A stretch of DNA of 64,000 bases from Ignavibacteriales bacterium. GTDB lineage: Bacteria; Bacteroidota; Ignavibacteria; Ignavibacteriales; Ignavibacteriaceae. Each line of letters begins with the position of its first letter. Positions within the stretch are counted from its first letter, which is position 1. Below are positions 46,405 through 55,296 of this stretch, in pieces. The stretch covers positions 248,001 through 312,000 of the forward strand of contig JADJIH010000002.1 in the NCBI GenBank assembly GCA_016707115.1, given 5' to 3'. The notes under the pieces were generated by a model. It was not told the origin of the DNA and did not search any database. It saw only the letters and a list, made by a program, of their open reading frames with translations. The translations under genes and the position numbers were made by a program.

Positions 46405-47301
46405 ATGGACTTTGCTATCGTAAATATTACTAAACACTTAATCGTATTATTTGTTTTATTAATCGTTTTTCCTTCTTTACTTTTTGCACAAGGTTCAGAT
46501 GATGGCACAAAAAGAGGCTATCGATTTATTTATTCAAAAGAACTGTTCTTTAATACAAAAACTGAAGATGCAATTGCATTAACAAAGATTTTTACAGAAA
46601 AGGTAAAAAAAAAAAACGGGATTGAAGATGAAGCAGAAATAGTAATTTGCAAAAATGATGAAGAATTGATTGATGCTACCAAAACTAATTTTGATTTCGT
46701 ACTTTCAACAACTGTTGCTTTAGTAAGGTTACTTAAAATAGGTAATGTTAAACCAGTCTTAGTTAATCAAACTCAGGGCTCTTATGGTTTTGTATATTAT
46801 TTAGTTACAAGAAAAGATAAAAACATTAACCATTTAAGTGATTTGAAGAATCGAAAACTAAATATACTCGCTAGGTCCGATGGACAGACACCTTCATTAT
46901 GGTTAGAGAAAATTCTAAGAGATAATAAATTACCTGTAAAAAATAGATTCTTTGAGGAAATTACTTTTGATTACAAACCAACAAATATTCTTTTACCTGT
47001 ATTCTTCAACAAGCTTGATGCAGCTGTAATTACTAAAGAAAGTTTTGATGTAATGTGTGAATTAAATCCAAACATCAAAAAAGATTTAAATATTTTGGCT
47101 ACATCTAAAACATTACTGTTTGGCGTTTTAAGTTTTGATACTAAAAGCAAAAACAAAGAACGCGAAAAATTTATTTATGATATACTAACCACTATGGAGA
47201 ATGATGCTGATGGCAGACAATTTCTCAGCCTATTTAGCCTGGATAAAATAATTCCATATAAAGAAGAATATCTTACCAAGTTTATGGAGTTATATAAATA
47301 G
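46405..47301 (+). CDS. PhnD-like exported binding protein, tandem paralogue 2
   Basis: The 298-residue paralogue has a signal peptide ending LLFAQ and the array motifs FFNTKTEDAIALTKIFTEK, PTNILLPVFFNKLDAAVITK and SLFSLDKIIPYKEEYL. It begins four bases after paralogue 1. The middle segment GSYGFVYYLVTRKDKNINHLSDLKNRKLNI matches the hinge of a two-lobed binding protein. A run of ten A near 46607 lies in frame without a break. Sequence is closest by eye to paralogues 1 and 3. Confidence 0.82.
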   Translation: MDFAIVNITKHLIVLFVLLIVFPSLLFAQGSDDGTKRGYRFIYSKELFFNTKTEDAIALTKIFTEKVKKKNGIEDEAEIVICKNDEELIDATKTNFDFVLSTTVALVRLLKIGNVKPVLVNQTQGSYGFVYYLVTRKDKNINHLSDLKNRKLNILARSDGQTPSLWLEKILRDNKLPVKNRFFEEITFDYKPTNILLPVFFNKLDAAVITKESFDVMCELNPNIKKDLNILATSKTLLFGVLSFDTKSKNKEREKFIYDILTTMENDADGRQFLSLFSLDKIIPYKEEYLTKFMELYK

Positions 47302-47304
47302 AGT

Positions 47305-48192
47305 ATGTTTTTAAATTCTCAAAATATATTTTGGACTAAGAGGAGCTTTACTATACTAATAGTAAGTTTCTTGTTTAACGCTTATCAATTATATCCACAA
47401 GAAAAAGATTTCCGACTAATCTTTTCAACTAATCTTTTACAGAATATGAAAACTGAAGATGCTATTGCTACAACAAAAATTCTAGCACAGAATATTCAAC
47501 GTAAAATGAAACTTGAGGAAGAAATTAAAATTGAAATATGTAATGGCGTAGATGAAATTTCTGAATCAATAAAAAAACCATTCGATTTTATTTTAGCAAC
47601 AACTGTTGAAACTGAAATACTAATGAAAAAAAATAAATTAGAATTAACTTTTGTTAACGAAACAAACAGTAGCGTTGGGTTTGAATTTTATCTAATAACA
47701 AAAAAAGAACAAAATTTTAATGATCTAAAGTCCTTAAAAGACGGATCAATAATTATATTATCAAAATCAAATTATAATTCAGCTTCAGTTTGGCTGGATA
47801 AGTTATTACGAGATGCCAAACTTTCTGTTAAGGAAACATTTTTTAAGGATGTTAACTACGATTATAAAGCAACAAATGTTGTATTACCTGTTTATTTTAA
47901 TAAAACTACTGCTGCTATTGTATCCAGACCTGCCTTAGAATTATTATTTGAATTAAATCCTCAGCTAAGAAAGAGTTTGAATATTATTAGTAAATCTGGT
48001 CCAATTTTGTTTGGTGTTATTTCATTTGACGGAAGAAGTAAGGATAGAAAAAGAAAAGATTTTATGTGTGAAATATTAAGTTCATTACATGAGGACAGCT
48101 ATGGGAAACAACTTTTAGATTTATTTATGGTCGATAAAATGCTTCCATTTAAAGATGAATACTGGCAAAACTATTTAAATCTATACAAATAA
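47305..48192 (+). CDS. PhnD-like exported binding protein, tandem paralogue 3
   Basis: The 295-residue paralogue has a signal segment (about 1-30, ending YPQ), then LLQNMKTEDAIATTKILAQN, ATNVVLPVYFNKTTAAIVSR and YGKQLLDLFMVDKMLPFKDE. Three bases separate it from paralogue 2. The second lobe has FELNPQLRKSLNI, the ELNP block that all six copies keep. The ligand region differs between copies (ATTVETEILMKK here), which may mean different ligands. Confidence 0.82.
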   Translation: MFLNSQNIFWTKRSFTILIVSFLFNAYQLYPQEKDFRLIFSTNLLQNMKTEDAIATTKILAQNIQRKMKLEEEIKIEICNGVDEISESIKKPFDFILATTVETEILMKKNKLELTFVNETNSSVGFEFYLITKKEQNFNDLKSLKDGSIIILSKSNYNSASVWLDKLLRDAKLSVKETFFKDVNYDYKATNVVLPVYFNKTTAAIVSRPALELLFELNPQLRKSLNIISKSGPILFGVISFDGRSKDRKRKDFMCEILSSLHEDSYGKQLLDLFMVDKMLPFKDEYWQNYLNLYK

Positions 48193-48193
48193 T

Positions 48194-49066
48194 ATGAAAG
48201 CAGTATTTTATTTCATATTGTCTGTTTTTTTAGTAATAACATCAAATTGTCAGACAAAAAGTGATACTAAACCCCAAAAGGCTATTAAACTTATCATTTC
48301 AATTAATGCTTTTCATAATGCAAAAACAGAAGACGCACACGTGATAGCAGAGATCTTAGCAAATCATATAAAAAAATCTCATAAACTTGAGAAAGAGTTT
48401 ATAGTAGAAACACCTAAAACATTTGATGAAATTGAAAGATCTGCCGGAGATGATTTTGATTGTATAATTTTAACAATTGAAGAATATATACATCTTCAAA
48501 AGAAATTGACGCTGGAACCATTTGCAACAAATTATACGGCAGGTAATGTTGGATATAAATACCATCTTCTTGTAAATAAAGTTGATAATATTAATGATAT
48601 TTCCCAATTAAAAGATGAAGTGTTTTATATTTTAGCACGTGAAAATCAGAAGGCGCCATTTTTATGGTTAGAAAAATTACTACGAGAAAAAAGTCTACCA
48701 AACAGTAAAAAGTATTTAAAAGAAATAGTAACTGATTATAAAGCTACGAATGTTGTTTTGCCTGTATTCTTTAATAAAGCAAAAGCATGTATTGTTACTG
48801 AATCTTCATTGAATTTATTAGTTGAACTTAATCCTTCAATAAAAACAAAAATGAAAATACTTGAAAGCAGTGATTTTATTTTGCTTGGTTTGGGATGTTT
48901 GAATAAAAAAAAGAAAGATACTGATACATATAATACGTTAAAAGAAATTATGTTAACGCTACATGAAAACGAATATGGACGACAACTACTTCATCTTTTT
49001 AGCGCTGATAAGCTTGTTCCATATAAAGACGAATATTTACAAAATTATTTAAAGTTAACTAAGTGA
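48194..49066 (+). CDS. PhnD-like exported binding protein, tandem paralogue 4
   Basis: The 290-residue paralogue has a hydrophobic N-terminus and VITSNCQTKS, which might be a lipoprotein cleavage site but is a poor lipobox (Asn before Cys). Shared motifs are AFHNAKTEDAHVIAEILANH, ATNVVLPVFFNKAKACIVTE, ELNPSIK and YGRQLLHLFSADKLVPYKDE. One base separates it from paralogue 3. It resembles paralogue 5 most closely (both have EDAH, KACIVT and ADKL), suggesting a recent duplication. Confidence 0.82.
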   Translation: MKAVFYFILSVFLVITSNCQTKSDTKPQKAIKLIISINAFHNAKTEDAHVIAEILANHIKKSHKLEKEFIVETPKTFDEIERSAGDDFDCIILTIEEYIHLQKKLTLEPFATNYTAGNVGYKYHLLVNKVDNINDISQLKDEVFYILARENQKAPFLWLEKLLREKSLPNSKKYLKEIVTDYKATNVVLPVFFNKAKACIVTESSLNLLVELNPSIKTKMKILESSDFILLGLGCLNKKKKDTDTYNTLKEIMLTLHENEYGRQLLHLFSADKLVPYKDEYLQNYLKLTK

Positions 49067-49071
49067 TTTTT

Positions 49072-49950
49072 ATGAATCTTCTTTTACTCATACAGATATT
49101 CTTTTTGTTAAGCTTAACATTGTTTAGTCAAAGTACACAAAAGAATTTGCAGGAAAACGATAAAGAAATAAAAGTAATTTTTTCAAAGAGTTCCTTCCAT
49201 AATATTAAAACAGAAGATGCTCATGCAACTGCACAGATATTGGCTAATCACATAAAGAAATTAAAAAATATAAAAAGTGATTTTAAAGTTGAGATTGTAA
49301 CAGGCGATAAAGAAATTCTGGAAAGTTGCAGTAATGGATTTGATATGATATTACTTACAACTGAAGAATATTTAAGATTAAAAAAGAAATTACCTGTTGA
49401 ACCTTTTTGCGTTAACTATTCAAACTCATTATACGGTTATGTTTATCATTTAATTGTAAATAGTAATGATAAAATAACTGATATTTCACAGCTAAAAGGG
49501 GAAACAATTTATATTCAATCAAATTCGGAAGATCAAGCTGCTACAAAATGGCTAAGAAAACTACTTAAAGATGCAAAACTAAAAGCAATGGATGTTTTTT
49601 TTAAGGATATTATTTTAAGCAATAAAGCTACAAATGTTTTATTACCAGTTTTCTTTAATAAAGCAAAAGCTTGTATCGTAACAAACTCATCGCTTAGTCT
49701 TTTAAAAGAATTAAATCCAGGGATTAGTAATCAAACTAAAATTATAAATACTTCAGAACCATTAATTTTAGGGATTACCTGTCTTAATTCTCAAAACACA
49801 AATTCAGATAATTACAAAGTAATGAAGGATATTCTTCCCATTTTACATGAAAATCAATATGGAAAACAATTACTTCAGTTATTTGGTGCTGATAAACTAA
49901 TTCTGTTTAAAGAGGAATATCTAAACAGTTATTATAAACTATTAGAGTAG
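49072..49950 (+). CDS. PhnD-like exported binding protein, tandem paralogue 5
   Basis: About 292 residues, with signal peptide MNLLLLIQIFFLLSLTLFSQ. The GTG at 49063 is in frame three codons upstream and would overlap the previous stop; the ATG is preferred. Motifs are SFHNIKTEDAHATAQILANH, ATNVLLPVFFNKAKACIVTN, KELNPGISNQTK and YGKQLLQLFGADKLILFKEE. Close similarity to paralogue 4 points to duplication. It has no C-terminal extension or lipobox. Confidence 0.82.
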   Translation: MNLLLLIQIFFLLSLTLFSQSTQKNLQENDKEIKVIFSKSSFHNIKTEDAHATAQILANHIKKLKNIKSDFKVEIVTGDKEILESCSNGFDMILLTTEEYLRLKKKLPVEPFCVNYSNSLYGYVYHLIVNSNDKITDISQLKGETIYIQSNSEDQAATKWLRKLLKDAKLKAMDVFFKDIILSNKATNVLLPVFFNKAKACIVTNSSLSLLKELNPGISNQTKIINTSEPLILGITCLNSQNTNSDNYKVMKDILPILHENQYGKQLLQLFGADKLILFKEEYLNSYYKLLE

Positions 49951-49954
49951 AAAT

Positions 49955-50866
49955 ATGATTTTATATAAACCCTTTTTTCTTTTATTGATCCTTTTATTAT
50001 TTGAACCAGTAATAGCCCAATCAAACGAAACTTTAAATAAAGATATTGTAAGATTAGGTGGTATAGCTGATATGGTTGATGGTGTAGAACTTAAAGATGC
50101 TGAGGCTGCTTTTAAAATTTTAACGAATTCATTTGTTAAGAGATTAAAAGAACAAAAGATTTATGATTTTAATTTTGAAGGTAAAATGTACTCTGATCTA
50201 AATTCAATGCAAAAAGATATTGAAAATGGATACATTCAATATTTTAATGTTTCTTCATATGATTATTTCAGATTTTACCATAGAAAGGAATTTGTTCCGT
50301 TTTTATCAGGTATGCATCATCCTTCAGAAAATAGTGTTCACTATTTATTAGTTACCAGTTTAAAAAATCAAAAGATAGAATTAAAGCAATTATCAAATCA
50401 AAAGATTTCTATTCCACGATCAATACAAAAATCAGTCGGTTTTTATTGGTTAAAAGCAAATTTAAGAAATGAATTAGGTGCAAAACTTTACAAAACAATT
50501 AACCTGCAATTAAGCAGTCAGAGTGAAAATGAAGATTTACTTTCACTTTTTTTTGGTAAGACAGATTATGTTATAATTTCTGAAGGTACTTTTAATGTGG
50601 CCTGTGAATTAAATCCTTCTATTAAATCTAAGGTTAGAATTATAAAAAAGTCTGAAGGATTTTTAAATGGAGTTTTTGTATATAAACAAGGATTGAACTC
50701 ACAAACAATAACTGCTATTCAGGATATTGCTGTTAATCTTCATAATGATACCAATGGTAAACAAATCTTAAGTCTATTTAAGATGTACAAAATTTCTACA
50801 GTTAAAAAAGAGCAATTGGATGAAACAGAAAAAGTTATAAATCTTTATAACAAGTTTTTTAATTAA
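49955..50866 (+). CDS. PhnD-like exported binding protein, divergent tandem paralogue 6
   Basis: The 303-residue protein has a signal peptide (ending IAQ) and the same two-lobe layout, but is the most divergent copy: VELKDAEAAFKILTNSFVK replaces the TEDA block, and LLSLFFGKTDYVIISEGTFN replaces the LPVFF block. ACELNPSIKSKVRI and GKQILSLFKMYKIS remain. It lacks the YKxEYL ending and instead ends in EKVINLYNKFFN. It is the copy closest to the kinase gene (19 bases), so it may have the special role of contacting the kinase. This last point is speculation. Confidence 0.78.
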   Translation: MILYKPFFLLLILLLFEPVIAQSNETLNKDIVRLGGIADMVDGVELKDAEAAFKILTNSFVKRLKEQKIYDFNFEGKMYSDLNSMQKDIENGYIQYFNVSSYDYFRFYHRKEFVPFLSGMHHPSENSVHYLLVTSLKNQKIELKQLSNQKISIPRSIQKSVGFYWLKANLRNELGAKLYKTINLQLSSQSENEDLLSLFFGKTDYVIISEGTFNVACELNPSIKSKVRIIKKSEGFLNGVFVYKQGLNSQTITAIQDIAVNLHNDTNGKQILSLFKMYKISTVKKEQLDETEKVINLYNKFFN

Positions 50867-50885
50867 TATTTAATTTAAATTTCAC

Positions 50886-52907
50886 ATGATGAAAGCAATA
50901 TCAAAATTTAATCAGAAAAGTATTTCGGTAAGGATTACTTTCTTTATCTGGATACTGGTAATTTTCACAATATCATTTTATATTTTCTTCAGCATACCAT
51001 TCCAGGAAAAAACTTTGTTAGAAAGAATGAGATTTGAAGCGCAGGATGTTGCATCATCATATATCCAGGCAAACAAATCTGCTTTAATAACAGATGATTA
51101 TCAACTAATAATTGATTACAGTATGAGTACTGTAAATAATAGTAACTCAATATTATATATAGCTGTTATTAAAAATGATGGGACACAATCATTTTTATTT
51201 CAAAAGAATAATTGGAGTAATGAAAATCTGGAAGGTTTTTGGACCAGTCCAAAAGATTTTTCTGATGGAAGAATTATTCACTCAAATATTGCAAATGATG
51301 AGGTTTATCATCTTTCAAGAATGTTTATTTATACCGGAATTGAATGGGGCTGGATTCATGTTGGTCTTTCAACAGAAAGTTACAATAATGCAATTAGAGA
51401 GATGATTACAAGAGCTATTGGTTTAGCTATTGGAACTATTCTTTTATCATTCTTAACTACTTTTTTATTTACTAAAAAATTGACAAAGCCAATTTCAGAT
51501 CTTTCTCTTATGGCAAAAAGAATTGAATCTGGCGATTTAACCGCAAGAGTTACAATCCAATCTAAAGATGAACTTGGAATGCTTTCAGATTCATTTAATA
51601 AAATGACTGATGCAGTTAGTAAAAGCCGTGATGAGCTTGAAAACAAAGTACAAGAAAGAACTAATGAACTAGCAGAAACAAATATTCAACTTACCAATGA
51701 AATTGAAGAGAGAAAGAAAACAGAAGTAATTTTAAATCAATATACAATAAAACTTGAAACACTTGAAGAAATTTATAAAGGCATAATTTCTTCTAAATCG
51801 CCAGTAGAGATTTTTAAGAACTCAGCACAAAAAATTAACGACAACATTGTAAAGTTTTCTCGTTCCAGTGCAGCTATATTTGATTTTTCAAACGGTTCTG
51901 CGGTTCTTTATGCATTTACTTTTAACGAAAACAGAATTATTGAATCTGAGGAGAATTTTTTATTAAGCCACTTTTCTTCTTTGGAAAAATTACAGGAATC
52001 AGATTATTTTCTTGAAGAAAATTTATCTCAGAAGAAACATAAATCGGAAATGGAAAAACTGATATTAGCAAAAGGAATTAATTCCTACATTTGTGTTGGA
52101 TTGAAATTCCAGGGACAACTAATAGGCGAATTAAATTTTGCTTTTGCAGAGACTGAAGGAATCAAGCAATCAACAATAGATACAATTTTAGAAATTAGTA
52201 ACCAGGTTGCAGTAGCTATTGTGCAACTAAGTTTGGAAGAAAAATTAAAACAACATGCTGATGATCTTCAAAATTCTTTAAAAGAAAAAGAAGTTTTATT
52301 AAAAGAAATTCATCATAGAGTAAAAAATAATTTACAGATAATTACAAGTTTACTTTATCTTCAATCAATGAATATTGAAGACGAAGCGACCCAGGCTATT
52401 TTTAAAGACAGTCAGAATAGAGTAAAGTCTTTGGCACTTGTGCACGAAAAGCTTTATCAGTCTAAGGATCTTGCAAGAATTGATTTTTCTGATTACCTGA
52501 AAAATCTGACTAACTTCATTTTTACTACATATAGAACAAACGTTTCGCATTTAGATATTGAATATGATATGGATGAAGTTTACCTGTCAGTAGAGATCTC
52601 TGTTCCGTTAGGATTAATTTTAAATGAATTATTATCTAATGCATTAAAATATGCATTCATTGGAATTCAAAAAGATGATTCCACTGAACATAGAATAACT
52701 CTTAAGCTGAAAAAATTACAAAACGAAGAGTATCTTTTATCTGTTTCAGATAATGGTATTGGTTTAGCAGATGATTTTAATCTTGAGGAATCGGACTCAT
52801 TAGGATTAAAACTTGTTACTAGTTTGGTTCAGCAAATTGAGGGGAAATTAGAAGTGCATCCAAAAAATAGTACTGAATTTAAGATCACTTTTAATGGAAA
52901 TCTTTAA
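50886..52907 (+). CDS. membrane sensor histidine kinase, HAMP-GAF-HisKA_2 type
   Basis: The 673-residue protein has a membrane helix (about 18-38), a periplasmic sensor region (about 39-165) and a second helix (about 172-195). A HAMP domain follows (about 196-250: KKLTKPISDLSLMAKRIESG), then a coiled coil and a GAF-like region (about 290-450). The HisKA_2 box is LKEIHHRVKNNLQIITSLL (His476/His477), and the ATPase domain has LNELLSNALKYAF, DNGIGL and LGLKLV. It lies 19 bases after the sixth PhnD-like gene. The periplasmic region could read the binding proteins, as LuxQ reads LuxP. The partner in the cytoplasm is probably the next gene product. Confidence 0.9.
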   Translation: MMKAISKFNQKSISVRITFFIWILVIFTISFYIFFSIPFQEKTLLERMRFEAQDVASSYIQANKSALITDDYQLIIDYSMSTVNNSNSILYIAVIKNDGTQSFLFQKNNWSNENLEGFWTSPKDFSDGRIIHSNIANDEVYHLSRMFIYTGIEWGWIHVGLSTESYNNAIREMITRAIGLAIGTILLSFLTTFLFTKKLTKPISDLSLMAKRIESGDLTARVTIQSKDELGMLSDSFNKMTDAVSKSRDELENKVQERTNELAETNIQLTNEIEERKKTEVILNQYTIKLETLEEIYKGIISSKSPVEIFKNSAQKINDNIVKFSRSSAAIFDFSNGSAVLYAFTFNENRIIESEENFLLSHFSSLEKLQESDYFLEENLSQKKHKSEMEKLILAKGINSYICVGLKFQGQLIGELNFAFAETEGIKQSTIDTILEISNQVAVAIVQLSLEEKLKQHADDLQNSLKEKEVLLKEIHHRVKNNLQIITSLLYLQSMNIEDEATQAIFKDSQNRVKSLALVHEKLYQSKDLARIDFSDYLKNLTNFIFTTYRTNVSHLDIEYDMDEVYLSVEISVPLGLILNELLSNALKYAFIGIQKDDSTEHRITLKLKKLQNEEYLLSVSDNGIGLADDFNLEESDSLGLKLVTSLVQQIEGKLEVHPKNSTEFKITFNGNL

Positions 52908-52937
52908 AAGTTAGAATTCTACTACAGGGAAGAATAA

Positions 52938-54815
52938 ATGGAAAAGAAAAAAATATTTGTTGTTGAAGATGAAAGCATTGTATCATTAGAAATACAAAGT
53001 CGGCTCAAATCATTAGGCTATGCGATTTCTGGGGCTGCGGCTTCCGGCGATGAAGCCATAAGAAAAGTTATTGATTTGAAACCTGACCTAATTCTTATGG
53101 ATATAAGAATTAAAGGCGACATGGATGGAATTGAAACTGCGGCAGAAATAAAAAAGATATATGATATTCCTATAATTTTTCTTACTGCTTATGCTGATCC
53201 TGTTACAATTCAACGAGCAAAAATAACCGATCCTTTTGGATACATTATTAAACCTTTTGAAGAACGTGAACTTCACATTAGTATTGAAATTGCGCTGTAC
53301 AAGGATCACTCTCAAAAACTGCTAAGAGAAAAAGATAAATGGCTTTCTACAATATTAAGAAGTGTTGGTGATGCAGTAATTGCAACTGATACAACGGGTA
53401 AAATAAAGTTTATCAACAATGTTGCGGAACGATTAACTGGCTATACTAAGGAAGAAGCAACCGACAAAGAACTTTCAAGTGTTTTTAAAATTAGAAGTGA
53501 GGCGACAAAAGAATATGCAAAAAATGCAGTTCAAAAAGTTATGCAAACTGGTGAGGTTGTTGGATTAGCTAATCATAGTGAATTGGTTTCCAAAAATGGA
53601 ATTGTTTATCCGATTGCGGATTCCGGATCGCCAATAAAAGATGAGAATGGAAACATAACTGGAGTTGTAGTTGTGTTCCAGGATTTAAGTTATTATAAAA
53701 AAACTGAAGAGCTTATTAATATTCAAACGACGGCATTAAACTCGGCTTATAGCGGCATTGTTATAACAGATTTTGCCGGAGAAATAATTTATGTTAATGA
53801 TGCAATGTATGGATTGACAGGATATACAAGAGACGAATTGATGCACAAAAATGTAAGTATCTTCAAATCGAATCTTCATCCTGATGAATTTTTTGCAAAA
53901 ATGTGGCAAACTATTTCTTCAGGTCAAACCTGGAAAGGTGAGATCCAGAATCGGAAAAAAAATGGTGATCCATATTATGAAGAAATGAGCGTAACACCAC
54001 TAAAAAATGAGCATAACGACATTGTAAATTTTATATCGGTTAAAGAAGATATAAGTGATAGAAAGAAAATTGAGATTGAACTTAGAAAAGCAAAAGATGA
54101 AGCTGAGAGATCAGATAGATTAAAATCAGAATTTCTAGCACAAATGTCCCATGAAATAAGAACCCCAATTAGTATTATTTCTAACTTTATGCAGATTTAT
54201 GAAGATGAGTTGAGGGAAAAACTTTCGCTGGAACTGAAAAGCTCAATTTCTGCCGTAAAAACTGAAAGCCTTCGAATCATTTCTACAATAGATTCAATAG
54301 TAAATATGGCGCAATTGAAGGCTGGAACGTTTAAGCTTAGACTTCAAAAATTAAATCTATATGAAGATGTTCTAAAACCAACACTAGATCAATGGGTATT
54401 ATTTGCTAAGGCGAAAAAGCTTGATTTGTTTTTCTCTGGTGAATTGGAAAATATTTTCATTGAAGGTGATGCTTATAGTTTAAGTCAGGCCATAAATCAT
54501 ATTATAGATAACGCAATTAAATACACAGATAAGGGAAATGTTCAGGTAAATTGTAAAGTTGAAACAGAGAATGTTATTATTACTGTGTCTGATACTGGAA
54601 ATGGTATTACTAAAGATTACCTGCCATATATTTTTGATCCATTTACACAAGAACATCAAGGATACAACAGAAAATATGAAGGAAATGGTTTAGGAATGGC
54701 ACTAGTAAAACAGTACTGCATTCTTAATAATGCTTCACTAATAATTGATAGTGAAAAATGGGTGGGAACAACTGTAAAAGTTTTTTTACCAAAATTAAAA
54801 AAGGGCACTAAGTAA
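52938..54815 (+). CDS. response-receiver/PAS/PAS hybrid histidine kinase
   Basis: The 625-residue protein starts with a receiver domain (Glu10, Asp11, phospho-Asp55, Thr83, Lys105). Two PAS domains follow (about 132-245 and 255-375), then HisKA (FLAQMSHEIRTPISII, His405) and an ATPase domain (INHIIDNAIKYTDKG, DTGNGI, GNGLGMALV). No membrane helix and no DNA-binding domain are seen, so it likely relays phosphate to an unseen regulator. It follows the membrane kinase by 30 bases with a strong AGGGAAG ribosome site. The final codons overlap a hairpin terminator. Confidence 0.92.
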   Translation: MEKKKIFVVEDESIVSLEIQSRLKSLGYAISGAAASGDEAIRKVIDLKPDLILMDIRIKGDMDGIETAAEIKKIYDIPIIFLTAYADPVTIQRAKITDPFGYIIKPFEERELHISIEIALYKDHSQKLLREKDKWLSTILRSVGDAVIATDTTGKIKFINNVAERLTGYTKEEATDKELSSVFKIRSEATKEYAKNAVQKVMQTGEVVGLANHSELVSKNGIVYPIADSGSPIKDENGNITGVVVVFQDLSYYKKTEELINIQTTALNSAYSGIVITDFAGEIIYVNDAMYGLTGYTRDELMHKNVSIFKSNLHPDEFFAKMWQTISSGQTWKGEIQNRKKNGDPYYEEMSVTPLKNEHNDIVNFISVKEDISDRKKIEIELRKAKDEAERSDRLKSEFLAQMSHEIRTPISIISNFMQIYEDELREKLSLELKSSISAVKTESLRIISTIDSIVNMAQLKAGTFKLRLQKLNLYEDVLKPTLDQWVLFAKAKKLDLFFSGELENIFIEGDAYSLSQAINHIIDNAIKYTDKGNVQVNCKVETENVIITVSDTGNGITKDYLPYIFDPFTQEHQGYNRKYEGNGLGMALVKQYCILNNASLIIDSEKWVGTTVKVFLPKLKKGTK

Positions 54816-54821
54816 GTGCCC
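54803..54821 (-). terminator. terminator of the ferredoxin gene, overlapping the kinase stop
   Basis: GGGCACT (54803-54809) pairs with AGTGCCC (54815-54821) with a five-base loop. On the minus strand it is followed by a T run, so it terminates the convergent ferredoxin gene 14 bases past its stop. The stem includes the last codons and the stop of the kinase gene on the plus strand. Confidence 0.82.
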
Positions 54822-54834
54822 TAAAAATCAAGAT

Positions 54835-55167
54835 TTATCTTCCAATTCCATCTAAATATTCTTTACGTTTTAATAAGGTATCAACATCTTCAACATGATT
54901 TGGATCAGGAACGCAGCAATCAACAGGACAAACAGCAGCACATTGCGGTTCATCATGAAATCCTTTACACTCAGTACATTTATCCGGAACAATATAAAAG
55001 AAATCAGTAGAATAAAATCCGTTTGCGCCTGAAGGTGCGGCATCACCATTTCCATAATGAGCACCAGCTAATTCCCAATCTACTCCGCCTTCATATATAG
55101 CTGTATTTGGACATTCAGGCTCGCAAGCTCCGCAGTTGATACATTCTTCAGTAATCTTTATTGCCAT
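54835..55167 (-). CDS. 2[4Fe-4S] ferredoxin, Alvin-type
   Basis: The 110-residue protein has [12 protein letters not shown] at the N-terminus and, after a long insertion (residues about 25-65, [21 protein letters not shown]), a second site [22 protein letters not shown] with an extended CX(n)C spacing. This pattern is that of 8Fe ferredoxins with a loop between the third and fourth ligands, known from Chlorobi and Chromatium-type proteins. It transfers electrons in the cytoplasm; the partner is unknown. It has its own terminator and no operon partner. Confidence 0.9.
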   Translation of the reverse strand: MAIKITEECINCGACEPECPNTAIYEGGVDWELAGAHYGNGDAAPSGANGFYSTDFFYIVPDKCTECKGFHDEPQCAAVCPVDCCVPDPNHVEDVDTLLKRKEYLDGIGR

Positions 55168-55296
55168 ATTAGTTTCTCCTTTTAATTATTATCAGAATAA
55201 GGTAAATAAAAAATAATTTCTAAACTTGACTACATTTTAGGAAAACTAAAGCTCTTGTTCAAGGTACAAGTTAAAAAGATCTAAATTTTGCTGAAA

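Noticed and set aside
46607..46617. Possible frameshift at the ten-A run in the second binding protein
   Set aside because: The frame stays open and matches the paralogues on both sides of the run, so the base count is consistent.
45519..50866. Reading the six binding proteins as an ABC phosphonate importer operon
   Set aside because: No permease or ATPase is present, and six binding proteins in a row do not fit a single importer; I keep the neutral term PhnD-like.
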